DNA from: Marinobacter changyiensis
GTDB lineage: Bacteria; Pseudomonadota; Gammaproteobacteria; Pseudomonadales; Oleiphilaceae
DNA length: 64,000 nt
Assembly (NCBI RefSeq): GCF_009193265.1
Contig: NZ_VZZZ01000002.1
Coordinates: 369,824-433,823 of the forward strand
Reading direction: 5' to 3'
The position numbers and the translations under genes were made by a program. How positions within the stretch are numbered: position 1 is the stretch's first letter; each line of letters begins with the position of its first letter. The notes under the pieces were generated by a model. That model made no database searches. It was not told the DNA's origin and worked only from the letters and a program-made list of their open reading frames with translations. This document shows, one piece after another, positions 26,502-35,829 of the stretch.

Positions 26502-27683
26502 ATGTCAGACAATAACGTAGTGATCGCGGGTTCTGCCCGTACTCCCATGGGCGGCCTGATGGGCGCCCTGAGCTCGGTGCGCTCGCCGGACCTGGGTGCC
26601 ATTTCAATCAAGGCGGCCATTGAGCGCTCCGGGCTGACACCTGCCGATATCGATGAAGTGATTATGGGCTGTGTGTTACCAGCCGGGCTCGGCCAGGCAC
26701 CTGCACGCCAGGCCTCCCGCGCCGCCGGTATTCCCGATTCTTCGGGCTGTACTACCATCAACAAGATGTGTGGTTCCGGTATGCAGGCGGTCATCATGGC
26801 CCATGATCAGATCAAGGCGGGCACCAACCGCATCATGATTGCCGGTGGTATGGAAAACATGAGCCAGGCGCCGTACCTGTTACCCAAGGCCCGTGGCGGT
26901 ATGCGCATGGGACACGGTCAGGTCATGGATTCGATGTTTCTGGATGGCCTGGAAGATGCCTATGAAGGCGGCCTGATGGGTGTTTTTGCCCAGCGTACGG
27001 CTGACAACTACAGCCTTGGCCGTGAGGCGATGGACGCTTTTGCCATCGATTCCCTCAATAAATCCCTGGAGGCCATCCGTAGCGGCTGGTTCAGCGATGA
27101 GATCGCCGCCGTCACGGTATCAGGTCGTGGTGGTGAAACGGTGGTGGACACCGACGAACAGCCGGGCAATGCCAGGCCCGATAAGATTCCCCAGTTAAAA
27201 CCGGCGTTCAGCAAGGACGGCACGGTGACTGCTGCCAATTCGAGCTCTATCAGCGATGGCGGTTCAGCCCTGGTGTTGGCCACCGAAGCGGCGGCGGTTT
27301 CCCGAGGGCTGACGCCGCAAGCACGCATCGTCGCCCACGCCACCCATGCCCGGTTACCGGCTGAGTTCACCCTGGCGCCTATCGGTGCGATCCAGAAGGT
27401 GCTCGATAAGGCGGGCTGGAGCCAGAGCGACGTGGACTTGTACGAGATCAATGAAGCATTCGCCGTGGTGACCCTGCTGGCGATTCAGGAGCTCGGGCTG
27501 GATGCCACCAAAGTGAATGTCCATGGTGGCGCTTGTGCGCTGGGACACCCCATCGGTTCGTCAGGCTCGCGGATACTGGTCACTCTAATCAATGCCTTGA
27601 AACAGCGGGGTCTCAAGCGCGGTGTGGCGTCACTCTGCATCGGCGGCGGCGAAGGCACAGCCGTGGCAATTGAGCTGATTTGA
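26502..27683 (+). CDS. Acetyl-CoA acetyltransferase (thiolase)
   Basis: The 393-residue biosynthetic/degradative thiolase carries the nucleophile in NKMCGSGMQAV (Cys 90). The second motif is HGGACALGHPIGSSGSRI and the third SLCIGGGEGTAVAIE. Length and motifs match the acetyl-CoA C-acetyltransferase group. As last gene of the trio it would release acetyl-CoA, or propionyl-CoA from a 2-methyl substrate. REP-like repeats follow in the convergent gap to the AraC gene. Confidence 0.92.
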   Translation: MSDNNVVIAGSARTPMGGLMGALSSVRSPDLGAISIKAAIERSGLTPADIDEVIMGCVLPAGLGQAPARQASRAAGIPDSSGCTTINKMCGSGMQAVIMAHDQIKAGTNRIMIAGGMENMSQAPYLLPKARGGMRMGHGQVMDSMFLDGLEDAYEGGLMGVFAQRTADNYSLGREAMDAFAIDSLNKSLEAIRSGWFSDEIAAVTVSGRGGETVVDTDEQPGNARPDKIPQLKPAFSKDGTVTAANSSSISDGGSALVLATEAAAVSRGLTPQARIVAHATHARLPAEFTLAPIGAIQKVLDKAGWSQSDVDLYEINEAFAVVTLLAIQELGLDATKVNVHGGACALGHPIGSSGSRILVTLINALKQRGLKRGVASLCIGGGEGTAVAIELI

Positions 27684-27691
27684 CGCAGCCT

Positions 27692-27808
27692 TTCGCGGTT
27701 GAAACCGCTCCTACAGGCAAGAATGCCTCGGCCGCCCTTGTAGGAGCGACTTCAGTCGCGATTCACTTTGCGGGCCTGCACGGCATTCGCGGTTGAAACC
27801 GCTCCTAC
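27692..27808. repeat. Cluster of three REP-like repeats (copies 2-4)
   Basis: Three related palindromic repeats alternate in orientation: reverse at 27692-27715, forward at 27739-27763, reverse at 27785-27808. Each has the core GAGCGGTTTCAACCGC or a GACTTCAGTC variant that keeps base pairing, the mark of a REP/BIME structure. The cluster sits between the stop codons of the convergent thiolase and AraC genes. Confidence 0.85.
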
Positions 27809-27825
27809 GGGTTAGGGTGTTTCTT

Positions 27826-28830
27826 TCACTGGTCTTGTTTGCGATAGGCCAGGGGGCTGAGGCCGGTCCAGTGCTTGAACGCGCGGGAGAATGCGCCGGG
27901 TTCGGCAAAGCCGAGTTGGGTTGAGATCTCGGTAATGCTGAGATTCTGCCGCGAGAGCATGATCACGGCCTGGTCACGTCGCAGGTTGTCTTTGATTTTC
28001 TGGTAGGAGCTGCCCTCGGATTTGAGTCTCCGGCCCAGGGTATAGGTGGTTGTATGGAGCTGTTCTGCTACCCAGTCCAGATTGGGTAGGCTCGCCGCAT
28101 CCGCTTCTTCCAGCAGTCGTCTGACCCGGGTGGCAAGGCTGTCGTCATCATCGGTCCAGATCAGCAGGTTGCGGGGGGAGCTGAGGATGAAGGCATCCAG
28201 CTCATCCGGACTGCGGGTAACCGGCATGGCCAGATAGTTCTTGCTGAAAAACAGGCTGTTGTGGTCCTGCTCAAAGGTACACCGGCAGGGGAACACAAAA
28301 CGGTATTCGTCAAAGTGCCCCGGTAACGGATGCTGAAACGTGGCATGACTGAGCACGATTTTACGACCGATCAGCCAGCCGATTAACCGGTGCCATACCA
28401 GTAGTAACCATTCCACCAGAAAGCTGTCCGGGTCCAGTTCCGGGCGTCGATGGGTCATGCGCAGCTCGGCTTCCTCACCTTCCAGAATCAGCTCAATCAG
28501 AATGTCGTCCGAGAACAGGCGATAGCATCGAATGCTTTGCCGGATCACCGCTTCCAGATTGTCGCAATGAACAACCAGTGATCCCATCAGGTGGAAATGC
28601 CCGACTTTGCAGGGGCGCGTGGTGCGGCCCATGAACTCATCATCCAGCGCGCTCCACACCAGCCGGAACAAACGGATAAACTGCTCCGTGGGCACCCGCG
28701 CCCTGGGTTGGCGAATCACCTCCGGGTCAATGCCCCGGAGAAGCAGTAACTCATCGGTCGGAACGTCGGTTTGCTGCAGCCCGTAAAGCACCGAGCGCGC
28801 GTAATGGGAGGAAAAAGTCAGGTTGTTCAT
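27826..28830 (-). CDS. AraC-family transcriptional regulator
   Basis: This 334-residue regulator has an N-terminal PF12625-type ligand-binding domain (start NNLTFSSHYARSVLYGLQQT) and a C-terminal AraC DNA-binding domain. The latter contains HTTTYTLGRRLKSEGSSYQK and the second helix-turn-helix ISTQLGFAEPGAFSRAFKHW. Proteins of this class often regulate fatty acid, lipid or aromatic catabolism. Start set at 28830, where the family N-terminus begins; an in-frame extension to 29004 lacks family similarity. The adjacent acyl-CoA trio is convergent, so control of it is possible but not shown by any shared site. Confidence 0.85.
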   Translation of the reverse strand: MNNLTFSSHYARSVLYGLQQTDVPTDELLLLRGIDPEVIRQPRARVPTEQFIRLFRLVWSALDDEFMGRTTRPCKVGHFHLMGSLVVHCDNLEAVIRQSIRCYRLFSDDILIELILEGEEAELRMTHRRPELDPDSFLVEWLLLVWHRLIGWLIGRKIVLSHATFQHPLPGHFDEYRFVFPCRCTFEQDHNSLFFSKNYLAMPVTRSPDELDAFILSSPRNLLIWTDDDDSLATRVRRLLEEADAASLPNLDWVAEQLHTTTYTLGRRLKSEGSSYQKIKDNLRRDQAVIMLSRQNLSITEISTQLGFAEPGAFSRAFKHWTGLSPLAYRKQDQ

Positions 28831-29030
28831 GGCACCGGGGCCCTGGCAATAATGGAACCGGCTTGGTGCTCGCCAGTGGTTTCGGATTTCCACGATGTTA
28901 CAGAATTCGCGTGGAGATGATAACGCTGAGAACGAGCCACAAGATTCTGGATGGCAATTTTCATAGACAGCCCTGCCGCAGTATTGAAAACCAGGTTTTC
29001 GCAACCTTGAGAAGCTGTGGGCCAGTCTGA

Positions 29031-29168
29031 CCGTGGACGACGTTTACCGGAACAATCCTGTTCAGTTACCTGTTGTTCGATCACCGGTTCTGTACCGCGC
29101 TCATAAAGCTGGGCTATCAGGATGCCCAGAGCCACGCCAGGCAGATCGAGCGCTTCTTCGCAGACTAG
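29031..29168 (+). pseudogene. Possible C-terminal remnant of a patatin-like protein
   Basis: The frame ending TAG at 29168 reads FSYLLFDHRFCTALIKLGYQ then DAQSHARQIERFF, with the composition of a protein C-terminus. An in-frame stop lies just upstream at 29028-29030, and a second frame gives EKLWASLTVDDVYRNN immediately before, as expected from a frameshift. The similarity to patatin-like phospholipase tails is impressionistic. It otherwise occupies a 352-bp gap between the AraC and transglycosylase-like genes. Confidence 0.3.
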
Positions 29169-29182
29169 GTCGGAGCCAGCGG

Positions 29183-29890
29183 TTAGCCGCAGAAGGGTCC
29201 GAATTCATAAAACTGGCGGCAGCGGAACTCCGATTCGCAGGACGCAAGCTGGGATTGATAAGAGGTGGTCCTGGCTGCGACGTTGGCCGCAATTCTCTGC
29301 AGGGCCGGTTTTTGTTTGTGGTAGCCGCGACGGTACCCGGTGCGGCCTTCATGATAAGCATAATAGAGGTGGTCCGGCTTATTCTGCGGTATCCCGAGTT
29401 GTTCATGGGTTTTGCGGTTATACCAGCCGATAAAATCGAGGGCATGCTTCATCTGATCACGGGTGGCGAAGACACTGCCGGCCTCGTTCATATAGTCGCT
29501 CCAGGCCGGGTCGAGAGCCTGAGCGTAACCATAGGCGGTCGAGGGCCGGACCCACGGAATAAAGCCGAACAGTTGGCTGCGAGGTGGCCGGATATGGCTG
29601 CGAAAAGACGACTCGTAATGCACAAACGCCATCTGAACGGCAATCGGTGTACCCCAGCGATCCCGGGAACTGGCCGCGTGATCATACCAGGTTGGTTGTT
29701 CCCGGAAAATTTCGCACACGTTGTCCTGCCGCAGAGGTGGAGCGGGCACCACAATGGCAAAGCCACCCACCAGCCACGTCATCAGGGAAATGAAGATAAA
29801 CGGCGTCACATAGCGCGTTGTGAAAGACTGGGTCTTTTTGGGCCGACGGCGACGAATAGCGGTCTCCAGGATTTGCCAGTTGAATCTCAA
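29183..29890 (-). CDS. Membrane-anchored lysozyme-like (SLT-type) protein
   Basis: The 235-residue protein has one N-terminal membrane helix (YVTPFIFISLMTWLVGGFAI) after a basic stretch, then a lysozyme-like fold. The block PIAVQMAFVHYESSFRSHIR provides the expected catalytic Glu, and YGYAQALDPAWSDYM plus LYYAYHEGRTGYRRG are typical of SLT-type transglycosylases. It probably cleaves peptidoglycan or sits at the periplasmic face. The first in-frame start is TTG at 29890, without a strong ribosome site, so the true N-terminus is uncertain by a few residues. Confidence 0.75.
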   Translation of the reverse strand: MRFNWQILETAIRRRRPKKTQSFTTRYVTPFIFISLMTWLVGGFAIVVPAPPLRQDNVCEIFREQPTWYDHAASSRDRWGTPIAVQMAFVHYESSFRSHIRPPRSQLFGFIPWVRPSTAYGYAQALDPAWSDYMNEAGSVFATRDQMKHALDFIGWYNRKTHEQLGIPQNKPDHLYYAYHEGRTGYRRGYHKQKPALQRIAANVAARTTSYQSQLASCESEFRCRQFYEFGPFCG

Positions 29891-29949
29891 GTATACGGCT
29901 TAAGGGGTTGATAACGTATACTCTGCGGCCGGTTTACATGGGGTAGGTT

Positions 29950-30834
29950 ATGGCACTTCTGGTTTTTGTCACGGTTCTCTGGGCATTCTCATTCAGTTTG
30001 ATCGGCGTGTTTCTGGCCGGTCAGGTAGACAGCGACTTCGCGGTGCTCAGCCGGGTGGTTCTGGCGGGGGTGGCGTTCCTGCCCTTTACCCGCTGGCAGG
30101 GGGTGCGCCAGGAACTGAAGATCGGCGTGACGGTGGTCGGGGCGTTGCAGTTCGGTGTCACCTACCTTTGCCTGTACCGGTCATTCAGCTACCTCTCGGT
30201 ACCAGAGGTGTTGCTGTTCACCATTTTCACGCCGTTGTATGTAACCCTGATCGACGATCTGCTGAACCGTCGCTTCTCGCCCATCGCGCTGGTGGCTGCC
30301 GCCCTGGCTACCCTGGGCGCGGGTATCATCCGTTATGATGGGTTGAGTGCAGATTTTATCACCGGGTTCCTGCTATTGCAGGTCGCCAATGTTACGTTTG
30401 CCGCCGGGCAGGTGGGCTATAAACACCTCATCAAACGCTATCCCACCGATGTGCCGTTGTACCGGTTTTTCGGGTACTTCTATGCCGGTGCCCTTGCCAT
30501 TGCGTTGCCATCTTTCCTGATATTCGGCGATGCCAGCCGAGTACCGTCCACTTCGGTGCAATGGGGGGTGCTGATTTGGTTGGGGTTGGCGGCATCCGGG
30601 CTGGGGCTGTTCTTGTGGAACCGGGGCGCTTGTCTGGTGGACGCGGGTACCCTGGCGGTTATGAACAATGCCCTGGTGCCCGCCGGGTTGTTGGTCAATC
30701 TGCTGATCTGGAACCGGGACGCCGATCTGCTAAGGCTGAGTCTGGGCGGCGTTGTGATTATCTTCTCGCTGTGGGTTAACGCCCGGTTTTCACGGGGCCG
30801 GCTGACCGGCGCCACTATGGTTCGACGCGTATAG
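29950..30834 (+). CDS. EamA/DMT-family transporter
   Basis: This 294-residue protein has ten hydrophobic segments arranged as two EamA repeats. The first begins LLVFVTVLWAFSFSLIGVFL; the second opens with NVTFAAGQVGYKHLIKRYPT. Such transporters export amino acids or metabolites, here with unknown substrate. It is a free-standing gene; the 3' end meets the stop of the FHA gene after one base on the opposite strand. Confidence 0.87.
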   Translation: MALLVFVTVLWAFSFSLIGVFLAGQVDSDFAVLSRVVLAGVAFLPFTRWQGVRQELKIGVTVVGALQFGVTYLCLYRSFSYLSVPEVLLFTIFTPLYVTLIDDLLNRRFSPIALVAAALATLGAGIIRYDGLSADFITGFLLLQVANVTFAAGQVGYKHLIKRYPTDVPLYRFFGYFYAGALAIALPSFLIFGDASRVPSTSVQWGVLIWLGLAASGLGLFLWNRGACLVDAGTLAVMNNALVPAGLLVNLLIWNRDADLLRLSLGGVVIIFSLWVNARFSRGRLTGATMVRRV

Positions 30835-30835
30835 G

Positions 30836-31189
30836 CTACTCCTCAAGGATATAGGCGGTTTTTTCCAGGCTGTTTTCTTCCTCGTCCAGAAAACGGAACA
30901 GGTTCCATCCGATACGGACCATATCGTTGCTGTTGAGCCGCTGCCTGCCGGACAGGCGCACATCGTTGATGAACGTTCCGTTGGTACTGTTGGTATCGGT
31001 GATGTAGTAGTCGACGGCCCCTTCAAGATAGGCGTTCAGTTCGACTTCAATCAGCGCGTGCTGGCCACTGACGGAGATCTCGTCAATGCGAAGGTCACAA
31101 TCCCCGCGGCGTCCGATCTGAACCAGTGGGCCAGTCAATTCAATGGTGCTGACCACAACGTTGTCCACCAGTTGTGAAAGAACCGCCAT
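30836..31189 (-). CDS. FHA domain protein
   Basis: The 117-residue protein is essentially one forkhead-associated domain, a phosphothreonine-binding fold. Conserved features are the arginine of QIGRRGDCDL, the SVSGQHALIE serine-histidine block and DTNSTNGTFIND, which holds the NGT motif. It is the third gene of a kinase-phosphatase-FHA operon and could act as adapter for kinase substrates. It lies 15 nt after the phosphatase gene. Confidence 0.92.
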   Translation of the reverse strand: MAVLSQLVDNVVVSTIELTGPLVQIGRRGDCDLRIDEISVSGQHALIEVELNAYLEGAVDYYITDTNSTNGTFINDVRLSGRQRLNSNDMVRIGWNLFRFLDEEENSLEKTAYILEE

Positions 31190-31204
31190 TACATACTCCT
31201 TGGG

Positions 31205-31951
31205 TTAGACAAACTGAATAATAATGAGAGAGACATTATCCGCCGCCTGATTCTTCAGGCTGGCATCCAACAGCGCCCGAGCTTGAGCCTCAATACCCTT
31301 TTCCCGAGCCATTAGCGTGGGCCATTCCTGGTCGGGTAGGGCATCGGTCAGGCCGTCCGAGCAAAGAATAATGTGATCGCCCGGAACAAGCTTAAAAGTG
31401 GTGACTGTGGCGACAATGTCGGTTGATGACCCCAATGCACGGGTCAACACGTTCCGGAACGGCACCCGGGAGACTTCCTCCGGTTTGATGGAACCATCAT
31501 CCACCATATTCTGGGCGACAGTGTCATCGCGGGTCTTCCGGTTGAGTTCGCCATTGCGGAAGAGGTAAGCGCGTGAGTCACCGAGATGGGCGATCCAGGC
31601 GGCATTTTCCTGCAGCCAGGCCACCACCACAGTGGTGCCCATTTTACTGAGTCTGGTCTGGCCCTTACGAGCGTCGTCAATGCGGTTACTGGCCAGGTCA
31701 ATACCTTGCTGAATGTGGTATCGAATGCTGGCATCGTCCGGGGCGCCGGTCTCCAGCAGGTCCTGAAGTCTTTCCAGTAATGTTTCCACGGCGATACGAC
31801 TGGCAATCTCGCCGCCTTCATAGCCGCCCATGCCGTCTGCCACAATGCCAAGAGCCCGCTGGCCATCAGCGGAAACGCGCCAGGCCAGGCTGTCCTGATT
31901 GCTCTCACGTTTGGTGCCAATGTCGGTTAATCCGGTAGCTGTAATGGTCAT
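31205..31951 (-). CDS. PP2C-type serine/threonine phosphatase
   Basis: The 248-residue phosphatase has the full set of PP2C metal-binding motifs: RESNQDSLAW at the start, VADGMGGYEGGEIASRIAVE, IAHLGDSRAYLFRNGEL, and CSDGLTDALPDQ near the C-terminus with the last Asp in NQAADNVSLIII. It overlaps the kinase stop by 4 nt (ATGA), which signals tight coupling. Its expected role is to reverse the kinase encoded upstream. Confidence 0.93.
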   Translation of the reverse strand: MTITATGLTDIGTKRESNQDSLAWRVSADGQRALGIVADGMGGYEGGEIASRIAVETLLERLQDLLETGAPDDASIRYHIQQGIDLASNRIDDARKGQTRLSKMGTTVVVAWLQENAAWIAHLGDSRAYLFRNGELNRKTRDDTVAQNMVDDGSIKPEEVSRVPFRNVLTRALGSSTDIVATVTTFKLVPGDHIILCSDGLTDALPDQEWPTLMAREKGIEAQARALLDASLKNQAADNVSLIIIQFV

Positions 31952-33597
31952 CCGGTTACCTCCTTGCTGGTCTCTCTCGGAACCGCTTTGCGCAGGGCTT
32001 CGGCCATGGTGCCAGCACTGGTAAAGCGTTTGGCCGGCTCTTTCTGAATCGCCTTGTTGATAACCCGCACAACGCCGGCGGGAACATCAGGGTTAAATTC
32101 GCGGACACTGCGCGGGCGTTTGTTCAGAATCTGGTAAGTCAGGTTCGCCAGCGTGTCGCCGGTGTAGGGTGTCTCCCCACACACCAGTTTAAACAAAGTG
32201 ACGCCAAGGCTGTAAATATCCGATGCCCCCGTTACTTTCTGGCCTTTCAGCTGCTCTGGCGACATGTATAGAGGGCTGCCCATCACGCTGCCGGTGCGGG
32301 TTCTGGAATCATCGGTGATCTTGGCAATACCGAAATCGGTTATTTTGAGGCTGCCGGTCTTGGCGTCATAGATAATATTGCCGGGTTTGATGTCACGGTG
32401 AATAATCTTGTGGCGGTGGGCATAGTCCAGGGCATCTGCCACTTGGGCCAGTACGTTCAGCACCACCGGGATGGGCAACAAGCCGCTGGCCTTGCCATAG
32501 GCGCTCAGGGGCTTTCCGCGCGCAAAATCCATGGCAATAAAGGCCAGGTCGGCTTCTTCGCCCACATCGTAGACCGTGACAATCGCCGGATGGTTAAGCC
32601 GGCCTGCAGCTTCTGCTTCCCGGTAAAATCTGGCCTTGAGTTCACTCAATTCTGTCTGTTCGAACTGGCTGTAGCTGAGGGTTTTAATCGCCACGGTGCG
32701 GGCAATTTTCGGATCCTTGCCCAGATAGACCACGCCCATGGCGCCGCGGCCAATCTCACGGTCAATCTCATAGCGGCCAAGGGTAGGCTTGCTGACCGCC
32801 TGGTCGGGCATGATCAACGTGCGGTTAGAATCAAAACCGACGCTGAGGGCTGTGGGGGACTCTGAAGTCAGCCGGTCCATGGCATCCAGCCGTTCTTTCA
32901 CATCCCGGAAGCGCTTTTTCTTGCCCAGGATCTGCTGATAGGTTTTCCGGGCCTGGTCATACTGGCGTTTACGTTCCTGCTGAATCGCAATGTCGTACTG
33001 CAGAGCCAGGGTATCCTGATCCGGCGGGCAGTCTGCTAGCGCGTCCAACGCCTCATCCGGTTTGCCTTGCGCCAATAACAGTTTGCCGAGCTGAAACCTT
33101 GCATCTTGCACGTTACACCGGAGCTCTCGAATCTCCCGGTAGGGCTGCATCCAGAACAGCATGATCACAAACCCGGCGGCCAGAAAAACGACCACCTGGC
33201 CAAGCGGAAGCCATAGCTGCTGGTCAAGCATCAGCGCGGCCTGGGTCAGTAACAGCCCGCCGGAAAGCAGAACAACCAGTACCACCGACATGGCCACACT
33301 GAGGGCTGGCACAACAAACACCAGAAATCCGACGCAGAGCACGACCGCACCCTGGATGATGTGAGAGAACCAGATCGGTCGGATATAGCCGCTGTCTGTC
33401 ACCTGGCTGCCAAAAGCCGGCGTCGCCAACTCCTGCCCGGTGGCTTGTTGAACGCCGTCGAACAGAGTGCGATCAAGCATCGAGAGCACCGGCAGCTCAG
33501 CACTGGCCAACAAGACTAACGCGGCAAGAGCGACCACCAGAAGGCGAAGACTGAACAGGCGTGATAACAGGAAACGGATGACATCTACTCCGTGCAA
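31948..33597 (-). CDS. Transmembrane serine/threonine protein kinase
   Basis: The 549-residue protein has four to five membrane helices (about 15-35, 80-100, 105-125, 130-150), a TPR-like helical part (about 160-240), and a C-terminal Hanks kinase domain. The Gly loop is GRGAMGVVYLG (283-293), catalytic Lys 305, HRDIKPGN at 400-407 and DFG at 421-423. All kinase motifs are canonical, unlike the kinase at 408-2291. The annotated start is TTG at 33597; a GGAG a few codons in suggests the actual start could be slightly downstream. First gene of the kinase/PP2C/FHA operon. Confidence 0.9.
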   Translation of the reverse strand: MHGVDVIRFLLSRLFSLRLLVVALAALVLLASAELPVLSMLDRTLFDGVQQATGQELATPAFGSQVTDSGYIRPIWFSHIIQGAVVLCVGFLVFVVPALSVAMSVVLVVLLSGGLLLTQAALMLDQQLWLPLGQVVVFLAAGFVIMLFWMQPYREIRELRCNVQDARFQLGKLLLAQGKPDEALDALADCPPDQDTLALQYDIAIQQERKRQYDQARKTYQQILGKKKRFRDVKERLDAMDRLTSESPTALSVGFDSNRTLIMPDQAVSKPTLGRYEIDREIGRGAMGVVYLGKDPKIARTVAIKTLSYSQFEQTELSELKARFYREAEAAGRLNHPAIVTVYDVGEEADLAFIAMDFARGKPLSAYGKASGLLPIPVVLNVLAQVADALDYAHRHKIIHRDIKPGNIIYDAKTGSLKITDFGIAKITDDSRTRTGSVMGSPLYMSPEQLKGQKVTGASDIYSLGVTLFKLVCGETPYTGDTLANLTYQILNKRPRSVREFNPDVPAGVVRVINKAIQKEPAKRFTSAGTMAEALRKAVPRETSKEVTG

Positions 33598-33742
33598 CTG
33601 CAGAACAAGTTCCTGGCAGTTTAGAAAGAGATGATGGCAGGGGATACAGGCGGTTGGACGTTTTTTTGTAAGTTATTGTGTTTTTGTGCGCGCTTGCTGA
33701 GGAGCAGCTTTGGTTCGAATCTGGATTACGTCGGGTTAAGTC

Positions 33743-34924
33743 TCAAACCGCTCCCCCAGCCGCAACCCCCGAGGCCCATGCCCATTGGAAATTATGCCCA
33801 CCCAGGTGCCCGGTGACATCGACAACTTCGCCTATGAAGAAGAGGTTGGGACGATCGTTGACCGCCATAGTTTTTGAGGAGAGTTGACGGGTGTCTACGC
33901 CGCCGAGGGTGACTTCGGCAGTGCGATAGCCTTCGGTGCCAGCCGGTTTGACTTTCCAGTGATTGAGGGTATTTGCGATGGCTTCAATATCGCTGTTCTT
34001 GAGATGTTGCAGGGCTCCCTGCCAGCCGTTGAGATCGTTGAAGGCCTGGGCGAAGCGTTTGGGCAGGGTTTGCATCAGATAGTGGGCGACGGTGGACTGG
34101 GGCTTGCCGGCCCGCAGGTTGATCAGATCCTGGCTGGCGTCCAGCCCCGGTAGCAAGTCCACGGTCAGTTCAGCTCCGGGACTCCAGAAACTCGATATCT
34201 GCAACATCGCGGGGCCACTGAGACCACGGTGGGTGACCAGCATCGGCTCCCGGAAATGCTCGTTGTTGCAGTGTACGTCTACCGGGCAACTGACACCGGA
34301 TATCGGGGCCAGGCGGGACTTGAGGTCCGGGTGCAGGGTAAAGGGCACCAGTCCTGCGCGGGTCGGTAATACTTCAAGCCCGAACTGGCGGGCGATCTCA
34401 TAACCCAATCCGGTGGCCCCCATGGTCGGGATCGACAAGCCGCCACAGGCCACTACGAGAGATTCGCAGGTGAGTTTGCCCGCGCTGGTCTGCAGGGTGT
34501 AACCCTCACCGCTGTCCGCGATTGACTGCACAGCGGTCTCCATCCGGACTTCGGCGCCTGCCCAGTCACACTCAGTCATCAGCATCTCGAGAATGTCCTT
34601 GCTGCTGTCCCGGCAGAACAGTTGACCCGCGGCTTTTTCTTCATGCTCGATACCATGGCGCTCAACCAGGTCCAGAAAGTGCTGGGGGGTATAGCGCTTG
34701 AGAGCCGAAATGCAGAAGTGGGGATTACTCGAGAGGAAATTGGCAGGCGAGCTGTTGAGGTTGGTGAAGTTACACCGCCCGCCGCCGGACATGAGGATTT
34801 TCTTGCCAGGCTTGTTGGCGTGGTCCAGCACCAGCACGCGCCGCCCCCGGTACCCGGCAGTGGCCGCGCACATGAGACCGGCGGCCCCTGCGCCTATGAT
34901 GATGACGTCGTAGCTGGAAGACAT
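33743..34924 (-). CDS. BaiN/YhiN-type NAD(P)/FAD-dependent oxidoreductase
   Basis: The 393-residue flavoprotein carries the N-terminal dinucleotide motif IIIGAGAAGLMCAATAGYRG, then KPGKKILMSGGGRCNFTNLN, which is distinctive for the HI0933/YhiN (BaiN) family. The C-terminal block GEVVDVTGHLGGHNFQWAWA, followed by SGVAAG, holds the second FAD contact. The cellular reaction is not defined for most members. The gene is alone on its strand between gaps of about 95-145 bp. A short imperfect inverted repeat (GGGCTCAGGGG to CTGAACCC) lies upstream, towards the phzF gene. Confidence 0.93.
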   Translation of the reverse strand: MSSSYDVIIIGAGAAGLMCAATAGYRGRRVLVLDHANKPGKKILMSGGGRCNFTNLNSSPANFLSSNPHFCISALKRYTPQHFLDLVERHGIEHEEKAAGQLFCRDSSKDILEMLMTECDWAGAEVRMETAVQSIADSGEGYTLQTSAGKLTCESLVVACGGLSIPTMGATGLGYEIARQFGLEVLPTRAGLVPFTLHPDLKSRLAPISGVSCPVDVHCNNEHFREPMLVTHRGLSGPAMLQISSFWSPGAELTVDLLPGLDASQDLINLRAGKPQSTVAHYLMQTLPKRFAQAFNDLNGWQGALQHLKNSDIEAIANTLNHWKVKPAGTEGYRTAEVTLGGVDTRQLSSKTMAVNDRPNLFFIGEVVDVTGHLGGHNFQWAWASGVAAGGAV

Positions 34925-35019
34925 AGTAGTCCGGGCTTGCTGAATGGGTGCCGGGAATTATACGGGCTCAGGGGCGCTGCGTCTCTGAACCCTGTATTGC
35001 ATCCTGTCCGTCGGCCCAA

Positions 35020-35829
35020 TCAAGGCACCTGGATAAAGCCTTTCATGTAAAACGCTGCCTGCCCGGCAATGCCAACCCGATCGCCGCGAAGCTCACATTT
35101 CAGGATGCCGCCCCTGGCGGAGACCTGATGTGCGATCAGTTCCGATTTGCCCAGTCGTTCACTCCAGTAAGGGGTAAGAACACTGTGGATGGAGCCGGTG
35201 ACCGGGTCTTCATCAATGCCCATGCCGGGCGCAAAATAGCGGCTGACAAAGTCGCAGTCCTGGCCCGGTGCGGTGATGATCAATCCCTGGTTACCCAGGG
35301 TTTTGAGCGCCCGCATATCCGGGTTAGCGTCTCTTACGTCTGCCTCGCTGTCCAGAACCAGCATGTAGTTGGTGTCACTGGGCACGAAGAACTCCGTTGC
35401 GGGCGTGTTGCCCAGGCTTTGCCTGAGCAGATCGGGGGTATCGACGGTGTCGAAGGCCAGATTGGGAAAGTCCAGCTCAAGCCAGCCGTTCTCTTTGCGG
35501 GTGACCCCCAGTGGCCCGCTTCTGGAATGGAAACCCAGGGTATCCGTCGGCCAGTCGAGCTTGTTAAATAAAACCCAGGCAGAGGCCAGCGTGGCGTGCC
35601 CGCAAAGTGGCACCTCACCGCCGGGCGTAAACCAGCGAATATGAAAATCATGGTCCGCGCCCTCGGCACCCGGCACCAAAAAGGCGGTTTCGGAGAGGTT
35701 GTTTTCTACCGCAATCGACTGCATGAGTGCGTCATCCAGCCAGGCTGTGAGAGGCACCACGGCAGCCGGGTTACCGCCAAAAACACGGTCAGTAAAGGCA
35801 TCAACCTGGTAAAGGGCAAGGCGTGTCAT
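35020..35829 (-). CDS. PhzF-family isomerase/epimerase
   Basis: The 269-residue protein has the PhzF N-terminal block QVDAFTDRVFGGNPAAVVPL and NNLSETAFLVPG (with the catalytic Glu), plus a second similar domain beginning near FVSRYFAPGMGIDEDPVTGS. PhzF-like enzymes isomerise small metabolites; the physiological substrate is unknown in most bacteria. I chose the ATG at 35829 with GGAG upstream; it overlaps the end of the small neighbouring gene by 29 bp. Confidence 0.92.
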   Translation of the reverse strand: MTRLALYQVDAFTDRVFGGNPAAVVPLTAWLDDALMQSIAVENNLSETAFLVPGAEGADHDFHIRWFTPGGEVPLCGHATLASAWVLFNKLDWPTDTLGFHSRSGPLGVTRKENGWLELDFPNLAFDTVDTPDLLRQSLGNTPATEFFVPSDTNYMLVLDSEADVRDANPDMRALKTLGNQGLIITAPGQDCDFVSRYFAPGMGIDEDPVTGSIHSVLTPYWSERLGKSELIAHQVSARGGILKCELRGDRVGIAGQAAFYMKGFIQVP

